A stretch of 64,000 nt of DNA from Dolichospermum sp. DET69 (GCA_017355425.1 CP070233.1:226501-290500); one strand, 5' to 3'; shown: positions 1 through 10,037, counted from the stretch's first letter. Notes: generated from the letters alone by a model not told the origin. Numbers and translations are program-made.

Positions 1-1158
1 ATAACCTGTACCAATCATCTTCATTCCTAAATCTTGGAAAGCGGGAACAACGTGACGAGGACGTAGACCACCAACCATCATTGCAACTGTCTTACCTTCC
101 AAACGGGGGCGATATTGACCAACAATCGCATCCATTGTGGGTTGGTATTTAGCAATTACTTTTTCAGCATTTGCTTGAATCTTCGCGTCAAACTTAGAAG
201 CGATTTCACGTAAAGATGCTGCAATCTTGGTAGGTCCAAAGAAATTATATTCTAACCAGGGTATACCATAAGCCTCTTCCATATGTCTGCTGATGTAGTT
301 CATCGAGCGGTAACAGTGGATGAGGTTCATCTTCACGTTGGGGGTCATCAACATTTCGTTGATTGTACCGTCACCAGACCATTGAGCAACAACACGCAAA
401 CCGATTTCTTCTAATAAGATGCGGCTGGCCCAAGCGTCACCACCGATGTTGTAGTCACCAATGATGGCTACGTCATAAGGAGTGCCTTCAAACTTGAGAG
501 TACCGTCTTTCTTAGCTTTGTCTGCTCTGGGGAATACCCAGTCACGAATCATGTCGTTAGCGATGTGGTGTCCTAAAGACTGAGACACACCACGGAAACC
601 TTCGCAACGGACAGGAATAACTGGCTTACCGATGGTTTTGGATGTATTTCTAGCTACTGCTTCGATGTCATCCCCAATTAGACCGATAGGACATTCAGAT
701 TGAATAGAAACCCCACGGTTTAAAGGGAATAATACGTCTAATTCTTCAATTAATTTAGTGAGTTTCTTGTCACCACCAAACACGATGTCGCGTTCTTGGA
801 AGTCGGAGGTGAAGTTCATAGTACCAAAGGTATCAATACCTGTTGTACCTAAGTAGTAGTTACGACGACCAGACCAAGACCAGTAACCGCAACCTACAGG
901 ACCATGACTGATGTGGATCATGTCCTTGATAGGACCCCAAACCACACCTTTAGAACCTGCGTAAGCACAACCACGAGCGGTCATTACACCAGGTAAAGAT
1001 TTGATGTTAGATTTAACACCACAATCAGCCTTACCTTCTTCATATACATTTAAATGCTTCTCACGCTTCTTAGCAGCTTTTTCGGGGTAAGCTTTGAGAA
1101 CTTCTTTAACTAGTTCTTTTCTTTGTTCAACAATCTTCTTGTCGTCGGTCGAAGCCAT
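1..1158 (-). CDS. nifD: Nitrogenase MoFe protein alpha chain, partial (C-terminus beyond window)
   Basis: NifD forms the MoFe protein with NifK and carries FeMo-cofactor, the site of N2 reduction. The reading frame opens with ATG at 1158 (MASTDDKK) and stays open for 386 codons to the left edge, so about 100 C-terminal residues are missing. Visible hallmarks are the P-cluster cysteines (C64 in [10 protein letters not shown]90 in GPVGCGYW, and the Cys of SIQSECPIG) and the FeMo-co cysteine context IHCYRSMNY. It lies about 175 bp downstream of the nifH 3' segment, in the usual nifH-nifD order. The classical nifD excision element sits in the C-terminal part of the gene, which is outside the window, so its presence cannot be judged. 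Confidence 0.97.
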   Translation of the reverse strand, partial: MASTDDKKIVEQRKELVKEVLKAYPEKAAKKREKHLNVYEEGKADCGVKSNIKSLPGVMTARGCAYAGSKGVVWGPIKDMIHISHGPVGCGYWSWSGRRNYYLGTTGIDTFGTMNFTSDFQERDIVFGGDKKLTKLIEELDVLFPLNRGVSIQSECPIGLIGDDIEAVARNTSKTIGKPVIPVRCEGFRGVSQSLGHHIANDMIRDWVFPRADKAKKDGTLKFEGTPYDVAIIGDYNIGGDAWASRILLEEIGLRVVAQWSGDGTINEMLMTPNVKMNLIHCYRSMNYISRHMEEAYGIPWLEYNFFGPTKIAASLREIASKFDAKIQANAEKVIAKYQPTMDAIVGQYRPRLEGKTVAMMVGGLRPRHVVPAFQDLGMKMIGTGY

Positions 1159-1332
1159 TGTTAATCTCTCTTGCTCCTAAGGGAACGCAATTAGGGATGA
1201 GGTTGAGGTGTTTGGGGATATTAAGTCCCCTATTGTGATAGAGGAAATGTTGGTCAAAGGTGAGAGCTTTTGATGTGATGCTCTCTGCCTTTTTCCTGGT
1301 GCTAAAAATTCTTTCTTCGTAGCGAATTATGC

Positions 1333-1815
<483 letters not shown>

Positions 1816-1886
1816 TTATTTTCTACAATGTTTACTGCGATCATTGTCAGAAATGGACAGTTTTTTTATTAGGGTGAATCTAGGGT

Positions 1887-3314
1887 ATGAACAGATCACA
1901 GGAAGCATTTGCCGATTTTCAACCAACAGCTATCACGGATGGGGGATATTTAGGTAGAATGCAAGCAGTAAATGACCAAGAAGTTCACATCACAACTAAG
2001 TTACAGACGGAATTAAAAGCGGTAAATACTAGACTAAAAGCAGCTAAGGTTTGTGTTTATATCCGAAAATCTGGTAATTGTTTACAGTTGAGAAGTACCC
2101 TACCTATTAAACCAGGGGATATTGATAAAAACGGTAGCGGTACAAAACAATATGATATTTCTTTGAATATTCCCTTTAATTTTGATGGCTTGAATACCGC
2201 AGAAGAAGAGGCTTATGAACTAGGAAAACTGATTGCTAGAAAACAATTTCAATGGACAGATAAATATTTAGGAAAAACAAGAATTAAAGCTAATTTACAA
2301 AATATTAGTGACTTAATTATAAATTTTGAAGAAACTTATTTTCAAACTAGAAAACGGACTTTGAAAAGTGAAAATACTTTTAATAGTTATCAATATATTG
2401 CCCAAAAGCATTTACCGAAGGATAAACTAGCGATAAATGCTAATTTTATTGAAGCTGTGCAATCTTGTAGTTCTTCAGATAGTGTGAAAAATGAGTTAAT
2501 TAAGGTGATTCGGGTGTTATGTAAATGTTCTGGTTTAGAAGTACCGGAGTTAAATAACTTTAAAATCCAATCTACTGCTAAAAGAAAGCGGGATATACCG
2601 ACAGATTTAGAAATTGAGAAAGAATATTTAAGGTTTCAAAACTATGCTTTGAACCGTCCCACTAAGTTAATAAATAGGGAAGATCGGAATAATTGGAAAT
2701 TATGGAGATGGGTATATGGAATGTTGTCAACTTATGGATTAAGACCATTAGAAATTTTTGTTAAACCTGATTTAGATTGGTGGTTATCATCAGATAATAC
2801 CATGAATACATGGCGAGTAAATGAAGAATGTAAAACTGGAGACAGGGAAGCATTACCATTATATCCGCGTTGGATTGAGAGTTTTAATTTGAAAAATGAT
2901 CAAGAAGCAATTGAGTTATTAAAAGCAAAGATTGCCGATAAAATTACCAGTAAACAACTTAATGCCGTGCGACATGGTACAGATAGATGGTTTAGATTTG
3001 TAGAGATTCCCTTTCAACCCTATGATTTACGTCACGCCTGGGCAATTAGAGCGCATTTGATGGGGATTCCTATTAAAGCTGCGGCTGATAATTTGGGTCA
3101 TTCTGTGAATATGCACACTTCAATTTATCAGAAGTGGTTTAGTTTAGAAAATCGCAATGTGGCTATTGAAGAAGCTATTAAGAAGAAGTCAAAGGCGGAA
3201 GAGTTACAAGAGATGGTTATTCACCTGGAAAGGGAAAATGATCGGTTAAGAATTGAGAATGAACGATTGAGGTTGCAGATGGGACACAGTTTGATGAAAA
3301 TTGAGTTAAGATAA
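1887..3314 (+). CDS. XisA/XisC-type tyrosine recombinase of the nifH element
   Basis: This is a site-specific recombinase of 475 residues, matching the length of XisA (nifD element) and XisC (hupL element) and sharing family blocks such as LPIKPGD, LGKLIARK, GLRPLEIF and DLRHAWAIRAH. Probable catalytic residues are R286, K316, R382, H405 in LGHS and the nucleophile Y414. The box II position usually filled by His is Tyr (Y379-x-x-R382), as reported for XisA and XisC. A heptad-rich C-terminal tail (about 435-465) suggests a coiled coil. The gene starts 110 bp inside the 3'-nifH border and runs opposite to the nif operon. It is the obvious candidate for excising the surrounding element. The ATG at 1887 follows AGGGTGAATCTAGGGT. 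Whether it is heterocyst-specific cannot be read from sequence. Confidence 0.93.
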   Translation: MNRSQEAFADFQPTAITDGGYLGRMQAVNDQEVHITTKLQTELKAVNTRLKAAKVCVYIRKSGNCLQLRSTLPIKPGDIDKNGSGTKQYDISLNIPFNFDGLNTAEEEAYELGKLIARKQFQWTDKYLGKTRIKANLQNISDLIINFEETYFQTRKRTLKSENTFNSYQYIAQKHLPKDKLAINANFIEAVQSCSSSDSVKNELIKVIRVLCKCSGLEVPELNNFKIQSTAKRKRDIPTDLEIEKEYLRFQNYALNRPTKLINREDRNNWKLWRWVYGMLSTYGLRPLEIFVKPDLDWWLSSDNTMNTWRVNEECKTGDREALPLYPRWIESFNLKNDQEAIELLKAKIADKITSKQLNAVRHGTDRWFRFVEIPFQPYDLRHAWAIRAHLMGIPIKAAADNLGHSVNMHTSIYQKWFSLENRNVAIEEAIKKKSKAEELQEMVIHLERENDRLRIENERLRLQMGHSLMKIELR

Positions 3315-3383
3315 GAGTTAGCCTCACGCTCTAGACGCAGAGGCGCAAAGAGTAATTTTATAAAACTAGGAATGTTATAAGAT

Positions 3384-3989
3384 ATGTCTTATAGTCAATT
3401 TACATCTATTGGTAAGGTTAAAGAAGCTTTTGGGTTAAAAACTCAGGAAGGTGGGCGTTTTATTCCTGTTATTGAAAAAATTGAACCATCTGTGACGCTA
3501 AAAGCATATCTTGAAGAAAGTTTACCGCTTGCTGGTTCTGCTAGTGAAAAAGCACGTTCAGAAGGGATTATTTACCCAGTTTTGTTAGAGGTCAGAAGAA
3601 TTTTAGATCGGCAAATTAGTTTATTTTCGGGTGAAGATTTTACAGTTGATGAGTCAGTGGGACTTAATGGAATTTGCGATTTTCTATTAAGTAGTTCTCC
3701 TGAAGTGTTAGAAATTGAAGCGCCTGTAATTGTCATTGTCGAAGCAAAAAAGGCTGATTTAAGAACTGGATTTGGACAATGTATTGCAGAGATGGTGGCC
3801 GCGCAAAGATTTAATGCTGCTAAAAATAATCCCCTTAGCGTTATTTATGGTGTAATTAGTAGTGGTACACAATGGCGTTTCCTGAAGTTGGAAAATGATC
3901 TTGTCACTATTGATTTGATGGATTATGCTCTCCCACCTGTGGAAGAAATTTTGAGTATGTTAGTTTGGATGATGCAAAATGGGGGTTAA
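3384..3989 (+). CDS. PD-(D/E)XK nuclease-like protein, hypothetical
   Basis: A 201-residue soluble protein in the nifH element, 69 bp after the recombinase gene on the same strand. Its core resembles the PD-(D/E)XK nuclease fold: E60 in a helix, then D99 (NGICDFLL), then a hydrophobic strand ending in E120-A-K122 (VIVIVEAKK), followed by a Gln-containing helix (GFGQCIAEM). Proteins of this general pattern are frequent in cyanobacterial genomes and are often labelled hypothetical or type I restriction R-subunit N-terminal-like. No target or partner can be named. It may be a defence or maintenance component of the element, or simple cargo. Confidence 0.7.
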   Translation: MSYSQFTSIGKVKEAFGLKTQEGGRFIPVIEKIEPSVTLKAYLEESLPLAGSASEKARSEGIIYPVLLEVRRILDRQISLFSGEDFTVDESVGLNGICDFLLSSSPEVLEIEAPVIVIVEAKKADLRTGFGQCIAEMVAAQRFNAAKNNPLSVIYGVISSGTQWRFLKLENDLVTIDLMDYALPPVEEILSMLVWMMQNGG

Positions 3990-4018
3990 TTCAGCAATTA
4001 AAAATTACTTCCCAATAG

Positions 4019-4252
4019 TTAATCTATATCCTCTAGTTCAGGAATATGTTCATTTTCATAGTTTTCAATTAAAACTCCGATGACTTCCATGAGTGAAGCA
4101 AGGGGATGGCTTTCATCTTCACCAACTTGATCTATAAGAGAATCTAGTATATCAACTAAGTGTTCATATTCCTGTTCTGTGTGAGGAACAAAGACATTTT
4201 CGGCAATGGATGACCAAGCATTAATGGTTTTTTCAAAGTTTAAAGTTTGCAT
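4019..4252 (-). CDS. HigA-like antitoxin lacking the HTH domain
   Basis: A 77-residue acidic protein beginning MQTLNFEKTINAW. Its body (HTEQEYEHLVDILDSLID and LIENYENEHIPELE) resembles the N-terminal, toxin-facing part of cyanobacterial HigA antitoxins. Those normally continue into an XRE helix-turn-helix that is absent here. The start at 4252 shares one base with the upstream toxin stop (TAATG), so the two are translationally coupled. An alternative ATG at 4264 would overlap the toxin by 13 bp. The toxin-first order is typical of HigBA. Without an HTH, autoregulation would need another DNA-binding protein. Truncation versus a natural HTH-less form is undecided. Confidence 0.7.
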   Translation of the reverse strand: MQTLNFEKTINAWSSIAENVFVPHTEQEYEHLVDILDSLIDQVGEDESHPLASLMEVIGVLIENYENEHIPELEDID

Positions 4253-4539
4253 TATTCTTTCCACTTTCCTTCATCATATTCTGAATGTGTTAGCACAGCA
4301 CGGATATAGATTTTTTGGCGGTTATAATGAATTGCTGCAATTAGTCTAACTTTGTTACCACCAATATTAAAAACTGTCAATTTACCAACTTGATCTGCTG
4401 ATGGAAACATTTGACGGAGTTCTACAAATGAGATAAATTCATTTTCCTTTACTAATTGATACCACTGAGATAGAGCATTTTTTGTATCTGGATAAAGTTT
4501 AGCAAATTCATTTAGTCGTTTACGAGTAATAATGTGCAT
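4252..4539 (-). CDS. higB: HigB-family mRNA interferase toxin
   Basis: A 95-residue protein with the HigB-toxin signature: MHIITRKRLNEF at the start, the W of ALSQWYQLVK, FNIGGNKVRLIAAIHYNRQKIYIRAVLTHSEYD and a C-terminal W. Such RelE-fold toxins cut mRNA on the ribosome. It is followed directly, with overlapping stop and start, by the HigA-like antitoxin. The position inside the nifH element suggests it penalises cells that lose the element. The family call is firm; the addiction role is inference. Confidence 0.85.
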   Translation of the reverse strand: MHIITRKRLNEFAKLYPDTKNALSQWYQLVKENEFISFVELRQMFPSADQVGKLTVFNIGGNKVRLIAAIHYNRQKIYIRAVLTHSEYDEGKWKE

Positions 4540-4565
4540 TTGAAAAACCCTGATTTCTTAGTAAT

Positions 4566-4814
4566 TTAGTCATATTTTAACTTTTGTGGTAGTTGTTGAA
4601 AAACTAATTCACCTTCTATTACTTCACCTTGACGAATTTGCTCTGTTCCTTCAGCAATTTTTCGTCTTAATTCACTAAGTTGCTTTTCTTTTTCCTCATG
4701 TTGTTCTAAAAGTTGAAAAGCTATGGATAATAACTCATCAATGCTTTTATATTTACCTTGTTGTAGTTTTTCAAGAATGTATTTTTCCTGATCTGGCTTG
4801 ACTGCAATTTGCAT
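4566..4814 (-). CDS. ParD/CopG-like antitoxin, orphan
   Basis: An 82-residue protein starting MQIAVKPDQEKYILEKLQQGKYKSIDE, which has the layout of ParD-type antitoxins: a short strand, then a ribbon-helix-helix-like segment with GKYKSIDELL, then an acidic helical tail. No ParE toxin follows; the next gene 26 bp downstream is higB. It may be the remains of a second toxin-antitoxin pair or may have been recruited to regulate the HTH-less HigBA operon below it. The RBS-like AAGGAG lies 8 bp before the ATG (minus strand). Confidence 0.65.
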   Translation of the reverse strand: MQIAVKPDQEKYILEKLQQGKYKSIDELLSIAFQLLEQHEEKEKQLSELRRKIAEGTEQIRQGEVIEGELVFQQLPQKLKYD

Positions 4815-5182
4815 TTTTATCTCCTTATCTTTGAATTGATAATAATTCTCCAGATTATATCCTTAACATTCATTTTAGCATTAAATCACCTACTTTTATC
4901 CACTAAATGCGATTCCTACGGAGTGCTTCGCTATCGCACCTATAACCCAACAATACGGGAAAAGCGTTAGTGTAGCTCACGGAAGGTATCGCTCACTCAA
5001 AACCCACAACACCGGAAATGCGATCGCTAGGTCGCGCTGCGCTATCGCTCTCTCCTGACAAATATCGGAAATACGTTCTTTCCAGTTCATTGTAGGTATC
5101 GCTTGCAATTTAGTTTATATCCTGTTTTGGGATATCCCATATTAGGATACTAAACTGCTTATGTTTTTCTAGTTAAGTACCC
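4815..5182. other. Divergent intergenic region inside nifH element
   Basis: A 368-bp gap between the minus-strand ParD-like gene and the plus-strand R-M nuclease. It holds degenerate palindromic repeat units with TTCGCTATCGC and GCGATCGC (4910-5050) and, at its right end, the two operator-like palindromes listed separately. No gene seen. Confidence 0.7.
5118..5149. promoter_or_regulatory. Two overlapping operator-like palindromes upstream of HTH-nuclease
   Basis: O1 (5118-5134) is TATCC-TGTTTTG-GGATA and O2 (5133-5149) is TATCC-CATATTA-GGATA. Both have perfect 5-bp arms and a 7-bp spacer, and they share two bases. O2 ends 33 bp before the ATG at 5183. A third copy with the same spacer sits in front of the methylase gene at 6846. 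The HTH domain fused to the nuclease is the natural candidate to bind them, as C proteins do in R-M systems (inference). Confidence 0.65.
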
Positions 5183-6061
5183 ATGACTTTATCTATTTTT
5201 ACAGAGCAATATACAAAATTTCGAGAACTTCTTATACAATATCGTCAACGCATTTCAGTCACTCAAGCACAATTAGCGCAAACATTAAACCGTCCACAAT
5301 CTTTTGTATCAAAGTATGAAAGTGGTGAACGCAGACTTGACATTATAGAGTTTCTGGAAATTGCAGCAGTTCTTCAATTTGATCCTTGTGAATTACTAAA
5401 AAGAGTTAATGATGATAAATTACCAACCCAGACTATTATGGATGAATGGGAAGTTACAGCAAATGAATTGACAATTTTATTGGAAGAAAATCCTAGTCTG
5501 AGAGGAATGCTTTTGGGCTATGTTGCCGAACTTAAACTCAGGAAAATAATTGCTAATTTTCCTGGTGTAAAATACATGAAAAAGTTTGATGATCATGATA
5601 GAAAAAAGAAAGGGGATTTGCACATTATTTATCATCATCGAGCCTTTAGTATTGAGTCTAAATCTTTGCAAAAGACTCAAAGTAAATGGAACAAAGAAAG
5701 TCAAACTTGGTTTGGAAAAGCTCAAGTAGATGCCAGTGATAATCGTGAAATTATTCTTCCTAATGGTAGAAAATTAAAAACAACCCTTCTTATAAGAGGA
5801 GAATTTGATATTCTGGCTGTTAATTGTTATGGATTTAATAAAATATGGAACTTTCAATTTGCTAAAAACTGTGATTTACCATGTTCATCCTACAAAAAAT
5901 ATACAGAAGAAGAAAGAAACTTTTTAATATCTAGTTTGATACCTGTAAGTTGGCCACCGCAACCCCCATTTTATAGCGATTTGACAGAATTACTGGAGCA
6001 AATGCTCGAAGCCGGGGAAGGTTGTGATCCTTCAGAGTTGGGATTAGAGCAGGAAATATAG
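5183..6061 (+). CDS. HTH (XRE)-fused type II-like restriction endonuclease
   Basis: A 292-residue protein. Residues 15-70 form a Cro/C1-type helix-turn-helix (VTQAQLAQTLNRPQSFVSKYE then an ERRLDIIEFLEIAAVL helix). Residues 105-260 look like a PD-(D/E)XK nuclease: E116 in VAELKLR, D145 in KKGDLHIIY and E158-S-K160 in FSIESKS. It converges with a DNA methyltransferase gene 34 bp downstream on the other strand, the arrangement of an R-M pair. The fusion of a controller-like HTH with the nuclease would allow the enzyme to regulate its own gene and the methylase. The target sequence is unknown. Confidence 0.78.
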   Translation: MTLSIFTEQYTKFRELLIQYRQRISVTQAQLAQTLNRPQSFVSKYESGERRLDIIEFLEIAAVLQFDPCELLKRVNDDKLPTQTIMDEWEVTANELTILLEENPSLRGMLLGYVAELKLRKIIANFPGVKYMKKFDDHDRKKKGDLHIIYHHRAFSIESKSLQKTQSKWNKESQTWFGKAQVDASDNREIILPNGRKLKTTLLIRGEFDILAVNCYGFNKIWNFQFAKNCDLPCSSYKKYTEEERNFLISSLIPVSWPPQPPFYSDLTELLEQMLEAGEGCDPSELGLEQEI

Positions 6062-6095
6062 AAATTATAAATTCTATAAGTTCCTTCTATAAATC

Positions 6096-6833
6096 CTACT
6101 TCTTTTTTATAAATACAAGGAAGTATGAATGATTTTTTCGAGCGTGTACTTGCTTTTTTAATCTGCTGACTGAAGGCTTATTAGTTCTCATAACAACAAA
6201 TAAGTCTTTTGTGTAGTAGCCATTTTTTTCATATTCGTTAATTATTTCTACATGAGTTAACCATTGCTTTCCTGCACTAACTTCATCTTGACATTTGACT
6301 ATTAATATTCCATCCTTTCTTAAAATTCTATAGGCTTCCTTGCCAGCTTTAAAGTATACATCAGTAACGGCTGCGTGCCATTTCTTGGTACCAATATTTT
6401 CAGTATCTTCATTAATTTCATTTCCATTTGAGTAAGCATCAGAAAATGAATAATGTGTACCAGAACCAGCTTTTTGTGAGGCTTCTTTTCTATAAAAGCC
6501 TTCCATATATGGAGGATCTAAAACTACACAATCTATTGATTGATTTTGATATGGTAATTTACGACAGTCTACTCCAGTGGATATGTCAGTAGCAAGAAGT
6601 TTATACTTATCTTTAGGCACATTTTGCCAAAAAACCCCTTTTCCCCAAGTAACATCCGCCACAATAGACCCTTCTGGAACGTGCAATTCGAGAATATTGG
6701 GAAAAACTTCGGCGTTTCCTGATAAATAAGCAGACATTATCAAGTCTGAAGTTGATTCACCACCTTGCTTACGCTTGTTGAGGGAGATATTTTCGCTATC
6801 GGATTGTAAGATTGATCGCTGTATGTATTGCAT
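6096..6833 (-). CDS. DNA methyltransferase (DPPY class) of the nifH-element R-M system
   Basis: A protein of 245 residues from the ATG at 6833 (an in-frame TTG lies at 6842). It carries the AdoMet-binding motif DVTWGKG (about 60-66) and the catalytic DPPY (106-109), typical of N6-adenine or N4-cytosine DNA methylases. It is short, so the target recognition region must be small (residues 110-170). It converges with the HTH-nuclease gene. It would protect the host genome from that nuclease; loss of the element would remove protection, giving the R-M pair addiction properties (family knowledge plus inference). An operator-like palindrome lies 13-29 bp upstream of the start. Confidence 0.88.
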   Translation of the reverse strand: MQYIQRSILQSDSENISLNKRKQGGESTSDLIMSAYLSGNAEVFPNILELHVPEGSIVADVTWGKGVFWQNVPKDKYKLLATDISTGVDCRKLPYQNQSIDCVVLDPPYMEGFYRKEASQKAGSGTHYSFSDAYSNGNEINEDTENIGTKKWHAAVTDVYFKAGKEAYRILRKDGILIVKCQDEVSAGKQWLTHVEIINEYEKNGYYTKDLFVVMRTNKPSVSRLKKQVHARKNHSYFLVFIKKK

Positions 6834-6845
6834 AGGGTTCAATAT

Positions 6846-6862
6846 TATCCTGTTTTAAGATA
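6846..6862. promoter_or_regulatory. Operator-like palindrome upstream of R-M methylase
   Basis: TATCC-TGTTTTA-AGATA, the same 5-7-5 layout and almost the same spacer as O1 at 5118, with one arm mismatch. Its position 13-29 bp before the methylase ATG is where a bound regulator would interfere with transcription or ribosome access. Confidence 0.6.
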
Positions 6863-7073
6863 AATATAATTAGAGTCATTATAAACCATCAATCAGTAAC
6901 ACATTTATCAAAAATCATGTATTCCTCTTGACGCTAGGGACAAAATAGGGTAAACAAAAGAATAAACCCTAACAAAAACCCCATTTCCCCCAAATTCCCC
7001 AGGGCAAAAATAGGGCATAAAAAAATCAAAATTCCCAACCAATTGCATTAACAAAAACCCTAGACAAAATAGC

Positions 7074-7748
<675 letters not shown>

Positions 7749-8648
7749 CTAAACTGCTTCGACGATGATTTCTTTACTAATGCGATCGCGTAATCTCGCT
7801 TCAATCGCAATCTTTAAAGTTGCAGTGCTGCTAGAACATGAACCGCAAGCACCTTTCAGAATGACTTTAATTTTATCGCCTTCTACATCATAAAGTTCTA
7901 CATCTCCCCCGTCGGCGATTAAAACGGGTCGGACTTCTTCATCTAATACTTTTTGAATCAGGGCAATTTTTTGAACTGTAGTTAATGGTCTTTGTTGCTC
8001 TGAACTAGGAATTTCTGTTTTAGCGTTCGCCATGTAGCTGTAGAGATTTTTGTTGGCGGCTTCCTGCTTTACTTCTCTTATTATATCATCAATCTTCGTT
8101 AAACAGGAACCGCATCCGCCACCAGCTTTTACATAATTTGTTACTTGCTCTGCACTGAAGAGATTGTTTTGTGCAACTGCTTTCTTTATCTTAGCATCAG
8201 TTATTCCAAAACAACTACAGATGAGGACACCTTCTTCATCGTCATGTGCCTCTAAAGGAATACCACGATAATTATAAATCGCAGCTTCTAAAGCTTCTTG
8301 ACCCATAACAGAACAGTGCATTTTGGCTTCAGGTAAACCACCTAAATAATCAGCGATTTCCTTATTTGTTACTCCCAAAGCTTCATCTAAAGTCAAACCT
8401 TTAACCATTTCAGTTAAAGCGCTAGAAGAAGCGATCGCACTGGTACAACCAAAAGTTTGAAATCGAGCATCAAGAATTTTATCTGTTGCTTCTTCAACTT
8501 TCAAATGTAATCTTAAAGCATCACCACAAGCAATACTTCCCACTTCACCAGTTGCCAGCTTAACACCAGCTTCACCAGTTTCTTCAATTGCACCCTGGTT
8601 TTTAGGATCGTAAAATAACTCTAATACTTTATCAGTGTAGTCCCACAT
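7749..8648 (-). CDS. nifU: Fe-S cluster scaffold protein NifU
   Basis: A 299-residue, three-domain scaffold that assembles Fe-S clusters with NifS for nitrogenase. An IscU-like N-domain (1-125) has cysteines in SIACGDALRL, FGCTSAIA and MHCSVMG. A central BFD-like [2Fe-2S] domain has ICSCFGITD and GGGCGSCLTKI. A C-terminal Nfu domain has GACGSCSSST. Full length for the family. It sits between nifS and nifH on the same strand. The start MWDYTDKVLELF is the conserved one. Confidence 0.97.
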   Translation of the reverse strand: MWDYTDKVLELFYDPKNQGAIEETGEAGVKLATGEVGSIACGDALRLHLKVEEATDKILDARFQTFGCTSAIASSSALTEMVKGLTLDEALGVTNKEIADYLGGLPEAKMHCSVMGQEALEAAIYNYRGIPLEAHDDEEGVLICSCFGITDAKIKKAVAQNNLFSAEQVTNYVKAGGGCGSCLTKIDDIIREVKQEAANKNLYSYMANAKTEIPSSEQQRPLTTVQKIALIQKVLDEEVRPVLIADGGDVELYDVEGDKIKVILKGACGSCSSSTATLKIAIEARLRDRISKEIIVEAV

Positions 8649-8742
8649 AGTTAATTTTAGATTTTGGATTTTGGATTTTAGATTGCTAATTCGTAATTTT
8701 TGATTGGTCAGCAGTCTGTTTTCATCTACTACTGACCACTGA

Positions 8743-9948
8743 CTAATGACTACTGACTACTGACTGCTGTTGTAACCAATCGGCATTATCATTTTTGAAG
8801 GGAGATAAAGCTCGAAGACGGTCAACAATTTCCGGCATGACTGCAATTACTTGCTCAATTTCAGCTTCTGTAGTGTAGCGAGAAAGACTGAAGCGAATTG
8901 AACCATGTAGAGTAGTGTAGGGTAAACCCATAGCTCGTAAAACGTGGGAAGCTTCTAAAGAACCAGAAGTACAAGCAGAACCAGAAGAAGCACAAATACC
9001 GTACTTATTTAAGGAGAGTAAAATTGCTTCACCTTCAATATATTTGAAACCGATATTTGTCGTATTTGGCAATCTATTTTTGATGTCGCCATTTACTTCA
9101 CAATCGGCAATTTTAGCCAGAAGAGACTTTTCCAAATAATCACGCAACTTTCTTTCTTTAGTAGTTGCCTCTTCTAAATGTGAAAGTTCCAATTCCGCAG
9201 CTTTGCCTAAAGCGATAATTCCGGGAACATTCTCTGTACCTGCTCTTCTTCCTCTTTCTTGATGTCCACCAATTAATAAAGGACGGAATCTCACCCCACG
9301 TCTGACATACAAAGCACCAATACCTTTAGGAGCATGAATTTTGTGACCAGATATAGTTAACATATCTATTGTGCTGGTCTTCATATTCAAGGGTATTTTA
9401 CCTACCGCTTGGACTGCATCAACGTGGAAGATTGCTCCATATTCTTTAACTCTAACACCAATTTCTTCAATGGGAAAAATTGTGCCGGTTTCATTATTGG
9501 CATACATTATTGTTACCAAAGCTGTATTACCAGTTAGAGCAGCTTCTAACTCATTCAAATCTATTTGTCCCTTAGCATTTACTGACAAATAGGTAACTTG
9601 ATAACCTTTAGATTCTAATTGTTTGCAGACACTTAAAACTGCGGGATGTTCTACTTGGGAAGTGATGATGTGGCGTTTTTCGGGTTGAGCTAATAACGCC
9701 GCATGAATAGCAGCATTATCACCTTCAGTTCCGCAACTGGTAAAAACAATTTCTGATTCTTCTGCTCCGAGTAAAGCCGCAACTTGTTCTCTAGCTGCTT
9801 TTACAGCTTTCCCAAGTTGTCCACCAAAAGTGTGCATACTAGAAGGATTAGCATAGTAGTCCGTCAAATAAGGCATCATAGCCTCAACAACTTGAGGATC
9901 TATTTTAGTGGTGGCATTATTATCAAGATAGATACAATTATTTTGCAT
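8743..9948 (-). CDS. nifS: Cysteine desulfurase NifS
   Basis: A PLP enzyme that takes sulfur from cysteine and passes it to NifU. The conserved start is MQNNCIYLDNNATTK at 9948; an in-frame ATG at 9957 adds three residues. Visible features are the PLP lysine in SGHKIHAPKG, the substrate-binding RAGTENVPG and the active-site cysteine loop SSGSACTSGS. 401 residues. The upstream spacer to fdxN is filled with the tandem heptamer-like repeat TTAACTG. Confidence 0.97.
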   Translation of the reverse strand: MQNNCIYLDNNATTKIDPQVVEAMMPYLTDYYANPSSMHTFGGQLGKAVKAAREQVAALLGAEESEIVFTSCGTEGDNAAIHAALLAQPEKRHIITSQVEHPAVLSVCKQLESKGYQVTYLSVNAKGQIDLNELEAALTGNTALVTIMYANNETGTIFPIEEIGVRVKEYGAIFHVDAVQAVGKIPLNMKTSTIDMLTISGHKIHAPKGIGALYVRRGVRFRPLLIGGHQERGRRAGTENVPGIIALGKAAELELSHLEEATTKERKLRDYLEKSLLAKIADCEVNGDIKNRLPNTTNIGFKYIEGEAILLSLNKYGICASSGSACTSGSLEASHVLRAMGLPYTTLHGSIRFSLSRYTTEAEIEQVIAVMPEIVDRLRALSPFKNDNADWLQQQSVVSSH

Positions 9949-9961
9949 AATTTCCATATAA

Positions 9962-10037
9962 AGATTATGAGTAATTGTTAACTGTTAACTGTTAACTGTT
10001 GACGGTTGACTGTTAACTGTCAACCGTCAACCGTCAA
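9962..10037. repeat. Short tandem repeat tract between nifS and fdxN
   Basis: Runs of TTAACTG and TTGACGG/GTCAACC units that are partly self-complementary, a typical Nostocales short tandem repeat tract. It may form a stem in the polycistronic mRNA. Confidence 0.6.

Noticed and set aside
1-1158. Possible nifD element
   Set aside because: The part of nifD where that element inserts lies outside the window, so nothing can be said.
4900-5050. GCGATCGC-containing palindromes as regulatory sites
   Set aside because: HIP1-type octamers and related palindromes are dispersed throughout cyanobacterial genomes and occur many times in this window.
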